This document shows, piece after piece, positions 16,583-25,063 of a stretch of 64,000 nucleotides of DNA. How positions within the stretch are numbered: the first letter of the stretch is position 1; every line of letters starts with the position of its first letter. The stretch is from Pseudomonas sp. GM41(2012) (GTDB taxonomy: Bacteria; Pseudomonadota; Gammaproteobacteria; Pseudomonadales; Pseudomonadaceae). The notes beneath the pieces are model-generated. The model had not been told where the DNA came from and did no database searches. It saw nothing but the letters and a program-made list of their open reading frames with translations. A program made the translations under genes and the position numbers. The stretch is from the NCBI RefSeq assembly GCF_000282315.2, contig NZ_AKJN02000011.1, positions 186,001-250,000 on the forward strand, written 5' to 3'.

Positions 16583-17683
16583 ATGAGTGTAGAAACAACG
16601 GTCGCCATCGCCAAACCGGTGATTAACATTCGCCTGTTCACAATCCGGATCATCACGGCCGTGTCGCTGTTTGCCGTGCTGGGCAAGGCCAACGTCTGGC
16701 TCGACACCGCCACCAACAGCATCCTCGCCCTCGGTTATCGGGCCTTGTTGTTGCTGTTGCCGTTGACCTTGTTGGTGTTGGGCCGGCGTTCGCTGAGCGT
16801 CACGTTGCTGTGCGCCGCCCTTGGATTGGTGTTGCTCGCGGTCACCAGCAACCAGGGCATGGTGATGTTTGCCGCTGCATTGTTTGCCTACGGCATTGCC
16901 ATCGCCGGTTACCTGATCAAGAGCGAAGCCGCCCAGACCAAAGAGGGCGCGGCCTACAACCGGGTCGCCATGAACATGGGCAGCCTGCTGGCGGGGTTGA
17001 TCCTGCTCTCGCCCTTGTTGACCCCAACCATGTTTTTTCTCGGCGCCGCCGCTTTCGTGCTGCTGTGTTTGCCCATCGCCATGGGCGCAACGTTCACCAC
17101 TCAACCGGTCGTTGCCCACCCGGTGACCCAGGACGGCAGCGGCTGGCGCAACAAACTGCCGTGGGTGATCGCCGGCATCATCATGGGGATCAAACTGTTT
17201 GGCGTGTTCTCGATCCTGCCGCAAGCCATCCTGCTCGAAACCGGTGAGTTACCGGCCTGGTATGGCCTGATGCTGATCCTCAACAGCGCGGTAGTGGTGT
17301 TCGCTCAGGTGCCGATGATGAAACTGATCGAGCGCACCGGGCGCTTCAAGGTGGTCGCGGTGATCGGGATCATCGTCGGCGGTTTTGCGGTGCTTTCGTC
17401 TCCGGCCGCTTTTCACGTCGAAACCCTTGTGGGCGCGTTGATCTGGGTGGCGCTGCTGTCCCTCGCCGAATGTGCGTTCAGCTACCTCGATTACTTCTCC
17501 GTCAAACAAAACAACATGTTCGTCAAGGAAGTCTCCCTCGGTGTCGGCGCCGGTCTGACGGTGCTGATCATGCGGGTCGTGCCGCCGCCGTACAACGCAC
17601 TGGTGCTGGCCGCCATTGGCGCGGGCGGGATCCTGGCCTGGTACTACCTCAACCGTAAATCCAATGCGTCGTTGCACGACTGA
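16583..17683 (+). CDS. MFS-type transporter of the cryptic cluster
   Basis: The start at 16583 gives 366 residues of almost continuous hydrophobic helices (about 11-12 membrane segments). Short loops between them (IKSEAAQTKEGAAYNRVAMN, MMKLIERTGRFKVV) fit major facilitator topology. No ligand can be read. As first gene of the unit with ATP-grasp, RidA and cupin genes, it probably exports the cluster's product or imports a precursor. It is short for an MFS protein (usually about 400), but helix count seems near complete. Confidence 0.68.
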   Translation: MSVETTVAIAKPVINIRLFTIRIITAVSLFAVLGKANVWLDTATNSILALGYRALLLLLPLTLLVLGRRSLSVTLLCAALGLVLLAVTSNQGMVMFAAALFAYGIAIAGYLIKSEAAQTKEGAAYNRVAMNMGSLLAGLILLSPLLTPTMFFLGAAAFVLLCLPIAMGATFTTQPVVAHPVTQDGSGWRNKLPWVIAGIIMGIKLFGVFSILPQAILLETGELPAWYGLMLILNSAVVVFAQVPMMKLIERTGRFKVVAVIGIIVGGFAVLSSPAAFHVETLVGALIWVALLSLAECAFSYLDYFSVKQNNMFVKEVSLGVGAGLTVLIMRVVPPPYNALVLAAIGAGGILAWYYLNRKSNASLHD

Positions 17684-17725
17684 CTCATCGCAGTTGCGTT
17701 ATTCACTTCACAGGTCGGAGGCTTC

Positions 17726-19006
17726 ATGAATACGACATCATGCGTAGTCGTGGTCGGGTACAACGGCAATCGGGTTCACGACATCCAGAAACTGCGCGAG
17801 CTCTGCAAGACGCTCTATAACGCCCGACTCATCCTGCTGGTCGATCAGATTCAGCCCGATGACGAGCAAGTGGCCGATCACGTCTGCAGCACTTCACTGG
17901 CGCCCGAAGCGGTAGCGGCCTCCCTCGAACTGGTGGTGGGATGTTTGAACGCCGATCGATGGAAGCTGATTGGCGTGCTGCCCTTTTCCGACCGTGGCGT
18001 GTTGCTCGGCGCCGCGCTGGCTTCCCATTTCGGCCTGCCCGGCATCACCCCGGACGAGGCGAGGGCCGGGCTGGACAAGCAGGTTTTTCGCAAGCTGGAA
18101 GCGGCTGCCAGCACTTCACCGCAGGATTACCGTCCGGTGTTTTCCGCACGCATCGAGAGCTTGCCCGAACTGCGCCAGAGGGTCATCGAACTGGGCGGCA
18201 AAGCCTTTATCAAACCGGCTTGTGAAGGGGCGAGCAGAGGTTGTCGGGTCATCCATCATCCGTCCGAATGCGACGAGGCCTGGCACGCACTCAAGCCGTA
18301 TCGCGAAGGCGGCATCGTGCTCGAAGAGCTGATCCTGAACGCCCGGGAATACAGCTGGGATTACGTGGCTGGCAGCACCTGGGTTACCGAAAAAACCACC
18401 ACCGAAGGCGCCTATCGCGCAGAAATCCAGCAGGTGGTGCCCGCGCCGTTGACGGCCGACGTGCAGGCTCGATTGTCGGCCGCGGGTCGGCACATGTCGG
18501 CGTTGGTCACGGTGGATAACGGTGCCTACCACAACGAAGTGTTCCTGCGCTCCGGCGGGCTGACCTCCGCAGTGGAAACCAACATGCGCCCCGGCGGCAT
18601 GCACATCTGGGACCTGGCCCGTCTGGCGTTCGTGGATTTCGATCCGTGGGAGAGGTGGGTCAGATGGGCGGTGGAAGGCAAGACCGAACACCAGGATCCC
18701 GTCGCCCGGGGTTATTGCGGCATCCGTCTGCTCCGGGCGCCGGCTGACGGTCTTTTGCGCGCCACGCCAGACATCGAATCGCTGGCCCGCAAACTCAACA
18801 TCGAACTGGTGGAAGCGGTGTATGCCAAGCGCCTCGGTGATTCGGTCGCGGCATTGGTGAAGGACAACACCTCATTCATCGGCCACATCGTGTTGTTCAG
18901 CAAGGACTACGGACAACTCAGCGACAACCTGTTGCGGCTGGCAGAAGCGATCGAGTCACGCGTCGAGGTCACCTGCCTGGCCCCGGCGACGAGGGCCTGT
19001 TGCTGA
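17726..19006 (+). CDS. ATP-grasp carboxylate-amine ligase family protein
   Basis: This 426-residue protein has the ATP-grasp plan: an N-terminal Rossmann-like part with VVVVGYNGNRVHDI, the ATP-binding lysine strand GGKAFIKPACEGASRGC (about residues 158-174), EELILNAREYSWDYV, and the metal-binding VETNMRPGGMHIWDL (Glu284, Asn286). Such enzymes activate a carboxylate as acyl phosphate and join it to an amine. Relatives make dipeptides (BacD, DdaF) or carnosine-like amides. It may therefore form an amide bond in the cluster's product without an NRPS. Substrates are unknown. AGGTCGGAGG lies just upstream of the ATG. Confidence 0.82.
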   Translation: MNTTSCVVVVGYNGNRVHDIQKLRELCKTLYNARLILLVDQIQPDDEQVADHVCSTSLAPEAVAASLELVVGCLNADRWKLIGVLPFSDRGVLLGAALASHFGLPGITPDEARAGLDKQVFRKLEAAASTSPQDYRPVFSARIESLPELRQRVIELGGKAFIKPACEGASRGCRVIHHPSECDEAWHALKPYREGGIVLEELILNAREYSWDYVAGSTWVTEKTTTEGAYRAEIQQVVPAPLTADVQARLSAAGRHMSALVTVDNGAYHNEVFLRSGGLTSAVETNMRPGGMHIWDLARLAFVDFDPWERWVRWAVEGKTEHQDPVARGYCGIRLLRAPADGLLRATPDIESLARKLNIELVEAVYAKRLGDSVAALVKDNTSFIGHIVLFSKDYGQLSDNLLRLAEAIESRVEVTCLAPATRACC

Positions 19007-19056
19007 ACCGTGGGGACCTGCGTTTTTTTGCATGATTGATTCAGAGGGTTTGGTAA

Positions 19057-19551
19057 ATGATTGAGCAAAAGAGCTGTGATGAGCGTTTCATCGACCTGGC
19101 AAAAGAGCTCGGCTATGACATCTACGGCGAGAACACCGCTGGCGGGCATTATGCCCCGCTGGTTCGGCATCATGATGAGCTGTACATCAGTGGTCTGGTG
19201 CCGCGCATGAACGGCAAAATCCAGTACCCCGGCAGAGTCGGCCTGGAATTGAACATGACGGATGCTCAAACGGCAGCCAGCATCAGTGCGATGCGCGGGC
19301 TGGCGCTGATCGTTGATGCCATCGGTTCGCTGGATAAAATAAAGTCGCTGATACGGGTCACGGTCTATGTGAAATCCACGGCAGACTTTGTTGATCTCAG
19401 TGAAGTGGCCAACGGCGCATCGGATGTCTTCAGCCATGTGTTGGGGGACGCCGGTAAACATACCCGAACGACTGTGGGTGTTTATCAATTACCGAAAAAT
19501 GCCGCGATAGAAGTTGACATGATTGTTGCGCTGAAGCCGGCAGCGTTATAA
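19057..19551 (+). CDS. RidA-family (YjgF/YER057c/UK114) protein
   Basis: At 164 residues this is longer than housekeeping RidA (about 128). It belongs to the trimeric RidA fold: LYISGLVPRMNGKIQYPGRVG (in shorter blocks LYISGLVPRMNGK, YPGRVGLEL), QTAASISAMRGLALI, IRVTVYVKSTADF, KHTRTTVGVYQLPKNAAIEV. Canonical RidA deaminates enamine/imine intermediates released by PLP enzymes; other members are cyclases or hydrolases. The catalytic Arg of RidA (R in KHTRTTVG) appears kept. In this cluster it could handle an imine made by the aminotransferase or oxygenases. Confidence 0.85.
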   Translation: MIEQKSCDERFIDLAKELGYDIYGENTAGGHYAPLVRHHDELYISGLVPRMNGKIQYPGRVGLELNMTDAQTAASISAMRGLALIVDAIGSLDKIKSLIRVTVYVKSTADFVDLSEVANGASDVFSHVLGDAGKHTRTTVGVYQLPKNAAIEVDMIVALKPAAL

Positions 19552-19634
19552 GTGTTAGTTGTTCGGCTTTACAGCGATGAATGGTTGGCCTAAGGTTCGG
19601 CCATTCAAGTCGACAACATAAGTTGGAACTCGCA

Positions 19635-20102
19635 ATGAATAACGTTCAAGGTGCGTTTTTTTCATATAAGGACTTTCGCCAGAGTTTGCACCAGCCGCCG
19701 GTCAGTGCACAGGTGTGGAAGAGCGGTGAACTGACAGACATGCGGCAGAGCCTCGAGGCCAGCGATGTCGATATTGTCGCGCTGGCTCACGACAACAGCA
19801 TCGAAGGTTGCAAGTTGACGCCAGGGATGGCGGTGTCCATGCAATGGTTGAAACCGGGTGCGGTGTTGAACGGGCACGCTCATTCGTGGTGGCACCTGTT
19901 CATCATTCAGTCCGGCCGTGGCGCGTTGACCTTGGGCGATGCCGATGAAGTGAGCGTCAGCACTGGCGATGTGCTGCTGGTGCCGGCGTGGACCCGGCAC
20001 GGCTTCGTCAACACCAGCGCCGACGAGCCGCTGGCGATGCTCAACATGAGCAACATGCCGCAAATGGCGTCGCTCTCCAATCTGGGCGATCGCCAGGCCT
20101 GA
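19635..20102 (+). CDS. Cupin-domain protein
   Basis: This 155-residue small cupin starts at ATG 19635. The barrel motif 1 is LNGHAHSWWHLFIIQSGRGAL, read as GHAHSWWH plus a downstream acidic/Gly stretch; motif 2 is VPAWTRHGFVNT. Two or three His could bind a metal. Cupins of this size act as dioxygenases, isomerases or sensors, and no activity can be chosen. It is the last gene before a terminator, so unit 1 is MFS, ATP-grasp, RidA, cupin. Confidence 0.78.
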   Translation: MNNVQGAFFSYKDFRQSLHQPPVSAQVWKSGELTDMRQSLEASDVDIVALAHDNSIEGCKLTPGMAVSMQWLKPGAVLNGHAHSWWHLFIIQSGRGALTLGDADEVSVSTGDVLLVPAWTRHGFVNTSADEPLAMLNMSNMPQMASLSNLGDRQA

Positions 20103-20139
20103 TCACTCTCCAACCGTCATTTTCCCTTCGTTGCACACC

Positions 20140-20169
20140 AGGGAGTCAGCGTTCGCTGACTCCCTTTTT
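20140..20169 (+). terminator. Terminator closing unit 1 of the cryptic cluster
   Basis: A perfect stem gggagtcagc / gctgactccc with a gtt-c loop is followed by five T residues, 37 bases after the cupin stop codon. Confidence 0.9.
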
Positions 20170-20217
20170 CTTTTCTGCGGCCCTGAAAAATCCTCCCGGC
20201 GATCTGCGTTTTTGAAC

Positions 20218-20252
20218 TTTCTGTATCGATAGAAACGGATAATTTCTGTATC
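20218..20252. promoter_or_regulatory. Direct repeat and dyad upstream of unit 2
   Basis: TTTCTGTATC occurs at 20218-20227 and 20243-20252 (25 bases start to start). The first copy is also part of a dyad TTTCT-N8-AGAAA. It lies between the unit 1 terminator and the GST gene and is a candidate operator/promoter for unit 2. The bases differ from the dyads beside the MocR gene. Confidence 0.4.
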
Positions 20253-20328
20253 TGTTCAGCGCTTGATCAACTAACTACGATCACTTCCAAGGCAACGGAT
20301 TAATGTGGTTAATGCAAGGGAGTGTTCT

Positions 20329-20973
20329 ATGGAAAGTACAAAGCTTAAACTCTATGTTGGCGCAGATTTTGTCAGTGCTTTTGCGATGTCGGCTTTTGTG
20401 GCGCTCAAGGAAAAGCAACTTTCATTTGAACTTGTCACGCTGGATTTGAAGGCTCGGGAGAACTATCAAGCGAGTTATCGTGATCTGTCTCTCACCTGCA
20501 AGATTCCCACGCTAGTTCACCAGGATTTCGCATTGTCGGAATCTTCGGCCATTGCCGAATACCTGGAAGAAATAGCGCCGGGGCATAACCGACTATTGCC
20601 GCTGGACATCAAGCAGCGAGCGCGCGCCCGTCAACTCCAGGCCTGGTTGCGCAGCGATTTGCTGGTCATTCGCAAAGAACGCCCAGCGGATCTTATTTAT
20701 TTCGGCAAAAAACATACCCGGCTGTCCGACGATACCCTGGCCGCCGTCGACCGGTTGTTTTTTGTCGCCGATCGGTTGCTGGAGGGGGGCGCCGAGCATC
20801 TGTTCGGTGACTGGAGCATTGCCGACACCGACCTGGCAATCATGCTCAACCGACTGGTCGCCAATGGTGATGAGGTTCCCTCCCGACTCGCCGCGTATGT
20901 CCGCCGCCAGTGGGATCGCGACAGTGTTCGGGCATGGATGGACATAGAGCGCGCAGCGCCGGCCATCCAGTAA
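20329..20973 (+). CDS. Glutathione S-transferase, YfcF-like
   Basis: This 214-residue protein has the thioredoxin-like N-terminal domain of GSTs (KLYVGADFVSAFAMSAFVAL, cis-Pro block CKIPTLVHQD, glutathione-binding SESSAIAEYL) and an all-helical C-terminal domain. The beginning resembles E. coli YfcF. GSTs in metabolite clusters may add glutathione, isomerise, or protect from reactive intermediates. ATG 20329 has aagggag upstream. It is the first gene of unit 2, 31 bases before the KamA-type gene. Confidence 0.84.
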   Translation: MESTKLKLYVGADFVSAFAMSAFVALKEKQLSFELVTLDLKARENYQASYRDLSLTCKIPTLVHQDFALSESSAIAEYLEEIAPGHNRLLPLDIKQRARARQLQAWLRSDLLVIRKERPADLIYFGKKHTRLSDDTLAAVDRLFFVADRLLEGGAEHLFGDWSIADTDLAIMLNRLVANGDEVPSRLAAYVRRQWDRDSVRAWMDIERAAPAIQ

Positions 20974-21004
20974 GAACTGTCAGCCAATCACCAGGAGCGC
21001 TGCC

Positions 21005-22345
21005 ATGCAGGGAATGTCGGAACAGGAAAGATACAAGCCCTATAACTCACGCACCATTCGAGACACGCCGTACTGGCAGAAACTGACGCCAGCGTTGCAG
21101 GAAGCCATGACCGTCGTGGCCCGGGTCATGCCGTTTCGCACCAATGAATACGTACTGGGCACGTTGATCGACTGGAACAACATCCCGGACGATCCGATTT
21201 TTCGCATGACCTTTCCCCACAAGGACATGCTGCTGCCGGACGAGTACGCATCACTCAAGCAACTGATCGAACGGGATGACGCCGTGGCCATCAAGCGTCG
21301 GATCGAGGCGATCTGGTTGCGCATGAACCCGCATCCGGCGGGGCAACTGACCCACAACGGCGCGACCCTCGACGGAAAAGTCCTACCGGGCATTCAGCAC
21401 AAGTACCGCGAAACCGTGCTGTTTTTCCCCGGTGCCGGTCAGACCTGTCACGCCTACTGCACGTTCTGTTTCCGCTGGGCGCAGTTCATCGGGGAAGAAG
21501 AACTCAAGTTCAATGCGCGCGAATCCCAGGAGTTGGTGAGTTACCTGCGGGTGCACACCGAAGTCACCGATGTGCTGATCACCGGGGGCGACCCGATGAT
21601 CATGAACACCCGTTCGCTGGCCGGTTACATCGAGCCGTTGCTGGACTTGCCCCACCTGAAAAGCATCCGCATCGGCACCAAATCCGTGGCGTATTGGCCG
21701 CAGCGGTTTGTCAGCGACAAGGACGCGCCCGAGCTGCTGGAGCTGTTTAAGCGGATCGTCGCGGCGGGGAAAAATCTGTCGATCATGGGGCACTACAACC
21801 ACCCGGTGGAGATCCGTCAGGACATCGCCCGCCAAGCCATCGAACGCATTCGCTCCAGCGGCGCGACGTTGCGTATGCAGGCGCCGGTGATTCGGCACAT
21901 CAACGAGAACCCCGCTGATTGGGCGGCGCTCTGGACCGAAGGCGTGCGGCTCGGCGCGGTGCCTTATTACATGTTTGTCGAGCGCGATACCGGCCCCAGC
22001 CATTACTTCGCGATGCCGCTGGCTCGGGCATTCGAGATCTTTCAGGCGGCGTATCGCACGGTGTCCGGATTGGCGCGCACGGTTCGCGGCCCGTCCATGA
22101 GCACCTTCTACGGCAAGGTATTGATCAACGGCATCGAAACCGTGGCCGGGGAAAAAGTCTTCGTGCTGCAGTTTCTCCAGGCTCGCGATCCGCAATGGGT
22201 GTTGCGCACGTTCTACGCGCGCTTCGATCCGCAAGCGACCTGGTTCGATGAGTTGCGGCCGGCATTTGGCGAGCGCTCATTCTTCTTTCAGCCAGAGCCT
22301 GTGGCAGCACCCGAATTAATACCGGTTCTGCTCGAAACGGCGTAG
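21005..22345 (+). CDS. KamA-family radical SAM aminomutase
   Basis: This 446-residue protein belongs to the lysine 2,3-aminomutase family. It has the radical SAM cluster motif CHAYCTFC (Cys148, Cys152, Cys155), LITGGDPMIMNTRSL and a candidate PLP lysine in STFYGK (Lys371). Family members use SAM, a 4Fe-4S cluster and PLP to move an amino group from C2 to C3, giving beta-amino acids. The classical PGGGGK around the PLP lysine is replaced by PSMSTFYGK, so the substrate may not be lysine. RBS caggagcg precedes the start. It is co-transcribed with the aminotransferase and oxygenases. Confidence 0.88.
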   Translation: MQGMSEQERYKPYNSRTIRDTPYWQKLTPALQEAMTVVARVMPFRTNEYVLGTLIDWNNIPDDPIFRMTFPHKDMLLPDEYASLKQLIERDDAVAIKRRIEAIWLRMNPHPAGQLTHNGATLDGKVLPGIQHKYRETVLFFPGAGQTCHAYCTFCFRWAQFIGEEELKFNARESQELVSYLRVHTEVTDVLITGGDPMIMNTRSLAGYIEPLLDLPHLKSIRIGTKSVAYWPQRFVSDKDAPELLELFKRIVAAGKNLSIMGHYNHPVEIRQDIARQAIERIRSSGATLRMQAPVIRHINENPADWAALWTEGVRLGAVPYYMFVERDTGPSHYFAMPLARAFEIFQAAYRTVSGLARTVRGPSMSTFYGKVLINGIETVAGEKVFVLQFLQARDPQWVLRTFYARFDPQATWFDELRPAFGERSFFFQPEPVAAPELIPVLLETA

Positions 22346-22363
22346 GACGATTCATCAGGAGAT

Positions 22364-23242
22364 ATGGACATGAGCGGTATCCCGTTTGATCAGCGAGAAG
22401 GTTTCATCTGGCTCGACGGCGAGTTCGTCGAGTGGTCCCAGGCCCGGCTGCATGTGCTGACCCATGGTCTGCACTACGGGAGCACGGTGTATGAAGGGGA
22501 GCGTGTCTACAACGGTAAGATCTTCAAATTGCGCGAACACAGCGAGCGTTTGTATCGCTCGGCCCAGTTGATGGATTTCGTCATTCCCTATGAGCTGGCC
22601 GAACTGGAAGCGGCCAGCCATGAACTGCTGCAACGCAACAACGTGGTCGACGGTTATCTGCGGCCGGTGGCCTGGCGCGGCAGTGAAATGATTTCCACCT
22701 CGGCCCGCTTCAACAGCGTCCACGTGGCGATCGCCTGCTGGCAATGGCCGAGCTATTTCGACCCGGCGGGGCACATGGCCGGCATTCGCTTGAAGACCGC
22801 CGAGTGGCGTCGTCCGCCACCGAGCTGCAGCCCGTTTGAAGCCAAGGCATCCGGGCATTATCAGATCGCCACGCTGAGCAAGCACGATGCTGAAAACAAC
22901 GGCTATCACGACGCCTTGATGCTCGACTGGCGCGGCAACGTTGCCGAAGCCACCAGCGCCAACGTGTTCTTCGTCAAAGGTCGGACGTTGCACACCCCGG
23001 TGCCGGATTGTTTCCTCAACGGCATTACCCGTCAGACCGTCATCGAACTGGCCAGGGCGCTGGATTACCAAGTGGTCGAGCGAACCATTATTCCTACGGA
23101 GCTTGGCGACTTCGACGAGTGTTTTCTTACCGGTACCGCTGCCGAAATCACACCCGTGCAGCTCATCGATGAACATCGCTACCGACCGGGCAACGCCTGC
23201 CGCGAATTCATTGCCGCCTACACCTCAACCGTCAACGCCTGA
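22364..23242 (+). CDS. Class IV (BCAT-like) PLP aminotransferase
   Basis: At 292 residues it has the length of IlvE-type enzymes. The order is GLHYGSTVYEGERVYNGKIF, the PLP lysine in FEAKASGHYQIATL (Lys161), DWRGNVAEATSANVFFV and FLTGTAAEITPV. Housekeeping IlvE transaminates branched-chain amino acids. The clustered location and class suggest a dedicated copy acting on a pathway intermediate, possibly the KamA product or its keto form. D-amino-acid transaminase or aminodeoxychorismate lyase activity is not excluded. It starts 18 bases after the aminomutase; caggaga precedes. Confidence 0.86.
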   Translation: MDMSGIPFDQREGFIWLDGEFVEWSQARLHVLTHGLHYGSTVYEGERVYNGKIFKLREHSERLYRSAQLMDFVIPYELAELEAASHELLQRNNVVDGYLRPVAWRGSEMISTSARFNSVHVAIACWQWPSYFDPAGHMAGIRLKTAEWRRPPPSCSPFEAKASGHYQIATLSKHDAENNGYHDALMLDWRGNVAEATSANVFFVKGRTLHTPVPDCFLNGITRQTVIELARALDYQVVERTIIPTELGDFDECFLTGTAAEITPVQLIDEHRYRPGNACREFIAAYTSTVNA

Positions 23243-23263
23243 TAAACAACCAGGAATCTCACC

Positions 23264-24022
23264 ATGTCAGATCAAGGGATTGTCGCGTCTAAACCTTACG
23301 TTTCACTGGGCCACCGCCATGAAGAATTGTCGGCGCGAGGCTGGACGGTGCTGACGCCGGACGAGTTCGCCGATGATGTACTCGGCACGCTGCATGAGTT
23401 CGGTCCGGTCATTCCGCAATTCAACGGGCAGACCGCGTTCGCCATCACCCGCAAGCCAGGGTACGAAGACTTGCCGTATTCCCAGAGCATGAACGGCATC
23501 GGCCCACACACCGAAGCGCCGGTGTACGGACCGCCGCCGCGCTACCTGGCGTTGCATTGTCATCAACAGGCTACGTGTGGTGGCGGGCATACAGGGTTGG
23601 TGGATGGTTATGAATTGCTGGCGTTCCTCGAGCGCACCGATCCCGAGCTGCGTGAATGGATCGACGACACGCCTGTGGAGTTCGTTGCCACCGCCAAACC
23701 CGGTGAAGCCGCGCAACGCCGGGTCAAGGAATACATCCTGACGCCTACAGAGGACGGGGACATTTTCCGCTTCAGCTACAACCAGTTTCACTACGGCGAT
23801 GTGAACCCTTCCAAGGAAGCGCTGCTGCACTCGCAAGTCGCCAACAGCTCGTCGCCACTGGCCAGGTTTGCAGTCCTGGGCGAAGCATATTTCATTGAGC
23901 ACAACACCCCTGTGCTGATTCCCGACGGATGCCTGCTGATTTGGGACAACTGGCGAATGATCCACGCCCGCAGCCGATACACTGACCCGGCGCGAAACCT
24001 GACCCGCTATTGGCTGGCCTGA
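23264..24022 (+). CDS. TauD/clavaminate synthase-like Fe(II)/2-oxoglutarate dioxygenase
   Basis: This 252-residue protein carries the facial triad His82-x-Glu84 (GPHTEAPVYGPPPRYLALHC; the motif is HTE) and distal His234 (WRMIHARSRY). RNLTRYWL near the C-terminus contains the likely 2-oxoglutarate-binding Arg. Glu in HxD/E is typical of the clavaminate/TauD group. These enzymes hydroxylate, desaturate or cyclise amino-acid-like substrates. It lies 21 bases after the aminotransferase. Confidence 0.87.
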   Translation: MSDQGIVASKPYVSLGHRHEELSARGWTVLTPDEFADDVLGTLHEFGPVIPQFNGQTAFAITRKPGYEDLPYSQSMNGIGPHTEAPVYGPPPRYLALHCHQQATCGGGHTGLVDGYELLAFLERTDPELREWIDDTPVEFVATAKPGEAAQRRVKEYILTPTEDGDIFRFSYNQFHYGDVNPSKEALLHSQVANSSSPLARFAVLGEAYFIEHNTPVLIPDGCLLIWDNWRMIHARSRYTDPARNLTRYWLA

Positions 24023-24089
24023 TTCATCCGTCGCCCTTAATTCTATTGGCGTACCCGTCATCGGGTACGCGTCCTACAGGTATCGCGTC

Positions 24090-25049
24090 ATGCAAACAGC
24101 AATCGAGATCGCCAAGGTCGATCATCAACTGGTCGTGCGGCTTAATCAGGCCTGGACCAAAAGAGCCACGGTGTGCGCACCGGACAAGGCCGAGGCGAGC
24201 GAAGCGTTCGATCCCGCGCGCCCGGATTACCCGGAGTGCATGGTGCCGTTTTTCCATCATCCGAAGTTCCAGGCCCTGAGCGATGAACTCAAGAGCACCG
24301 TGGTGACCTGGGGCTGGATCGGCTACAACCTGCGTACGGTGACCGCCGAAGAGCACGTAGTGAACCCGGCGTTGAGCGTCATAGCCAATCAATACCTGGG
24401 CAAGGATGACTGGCATTTTCGCGAGGCCATGCAGCAGACGTTGATCGACGAGCACTACCACACGCTCATGCACCTGCGGGCCATCGAACGGACCAAGCTG
24501 GAGAGGGCGCTCGATCAGGATCTGGATTTGCCGCCGTCAGTCACCTATCTGCGGCTGATCGCCCTGCGTGAGGAACTGCCGGAGCAGTGGAAGCGCGACC
24601 TGGCGGCGATCACTTTTGCGGTGGTGGCTGAGATCAGCGTCAATGCCTACCTGGATTTGCTGGCCGACGACCAGAGCATTCAACCGCAAAACCGCCGCGT
24701 GGCCGAACTGCATAACCGCGACGAATATGCCCACAGCAAGATTCTCGCTGAAGTGGCGAAGGTCATGTACACGAACATGCAGCCTACCCAGCGGGCGTTT
24801 TTCGCTCGCACATTGTCGGTGGCGCTGAGTGCCTTTATTGCCCAGGACTACTCGATGTGGGAAGCGATTCTGACGCAGCTTGGGGTCGAGGACGCGGCGC
24901 TGATCATCGCCGACACCCGGGAGAGCAACAAGAACGCCACGATCATGCGTGACTACAGTGGCCTGCATCGTCTGGCCCAGGATCTGGGCATCAGCGACGA
25001 GATCGATTTCGACTTCCGCCCGACCCTCAAAGCCACCGTAGCGGCCTGA
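24090..25049 (+). CDS. AurF-like diiron N-oxygenase
   Basis: This 319-residue all-helical protein keeps the spacing of diiron ligands seen in AurF: Glu87/88 (TAEEHV), Glu121 and His124 (DEHYH), Glu181 (VAEISVN) and HNRDEYAH (His208, Glu212, His215), an HxxxExxH triad. AurF and CmlI oxidise aromatic amines to nitro groups; other members make N-hydroxyl or azoxy products. This member probably oxidises an amine in the pathway. The Shine-Dalgarno sequence before 24090 is weak. It is followed 14 bases later by the metallo-hydrolase. Confidence 0.86.
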   Translation: MQTAIEIAKVDHQLVVRLNQAWTKRATVCAPDKAEASEAFDPARPDYPECMVPFFHHPKFQALSDELKSTVVTWGWIGYNLRTVTAEEHVVNPALSVIANQYLGKDDWHFREAMQQTLIDEHYHTLMHLRAIERTKLERALDQDLDLPPSVTYLRLIALREELPEQWKRDLAAITFAVVAEISVNAYLDLLADDQSIQPQNRRVAELHNRDEYAHSKILAEVAKVMYTNMQPTQRAFFARTLSVALSAFIAQDYSMWEAILTQLGVEDAALIIADTRESNKNATIMRDYSGLHRLAQDLGISDEIDFDFRPTLKATVAA

Positions 25050-25063
25050 ACCAGGAGGTGAAT

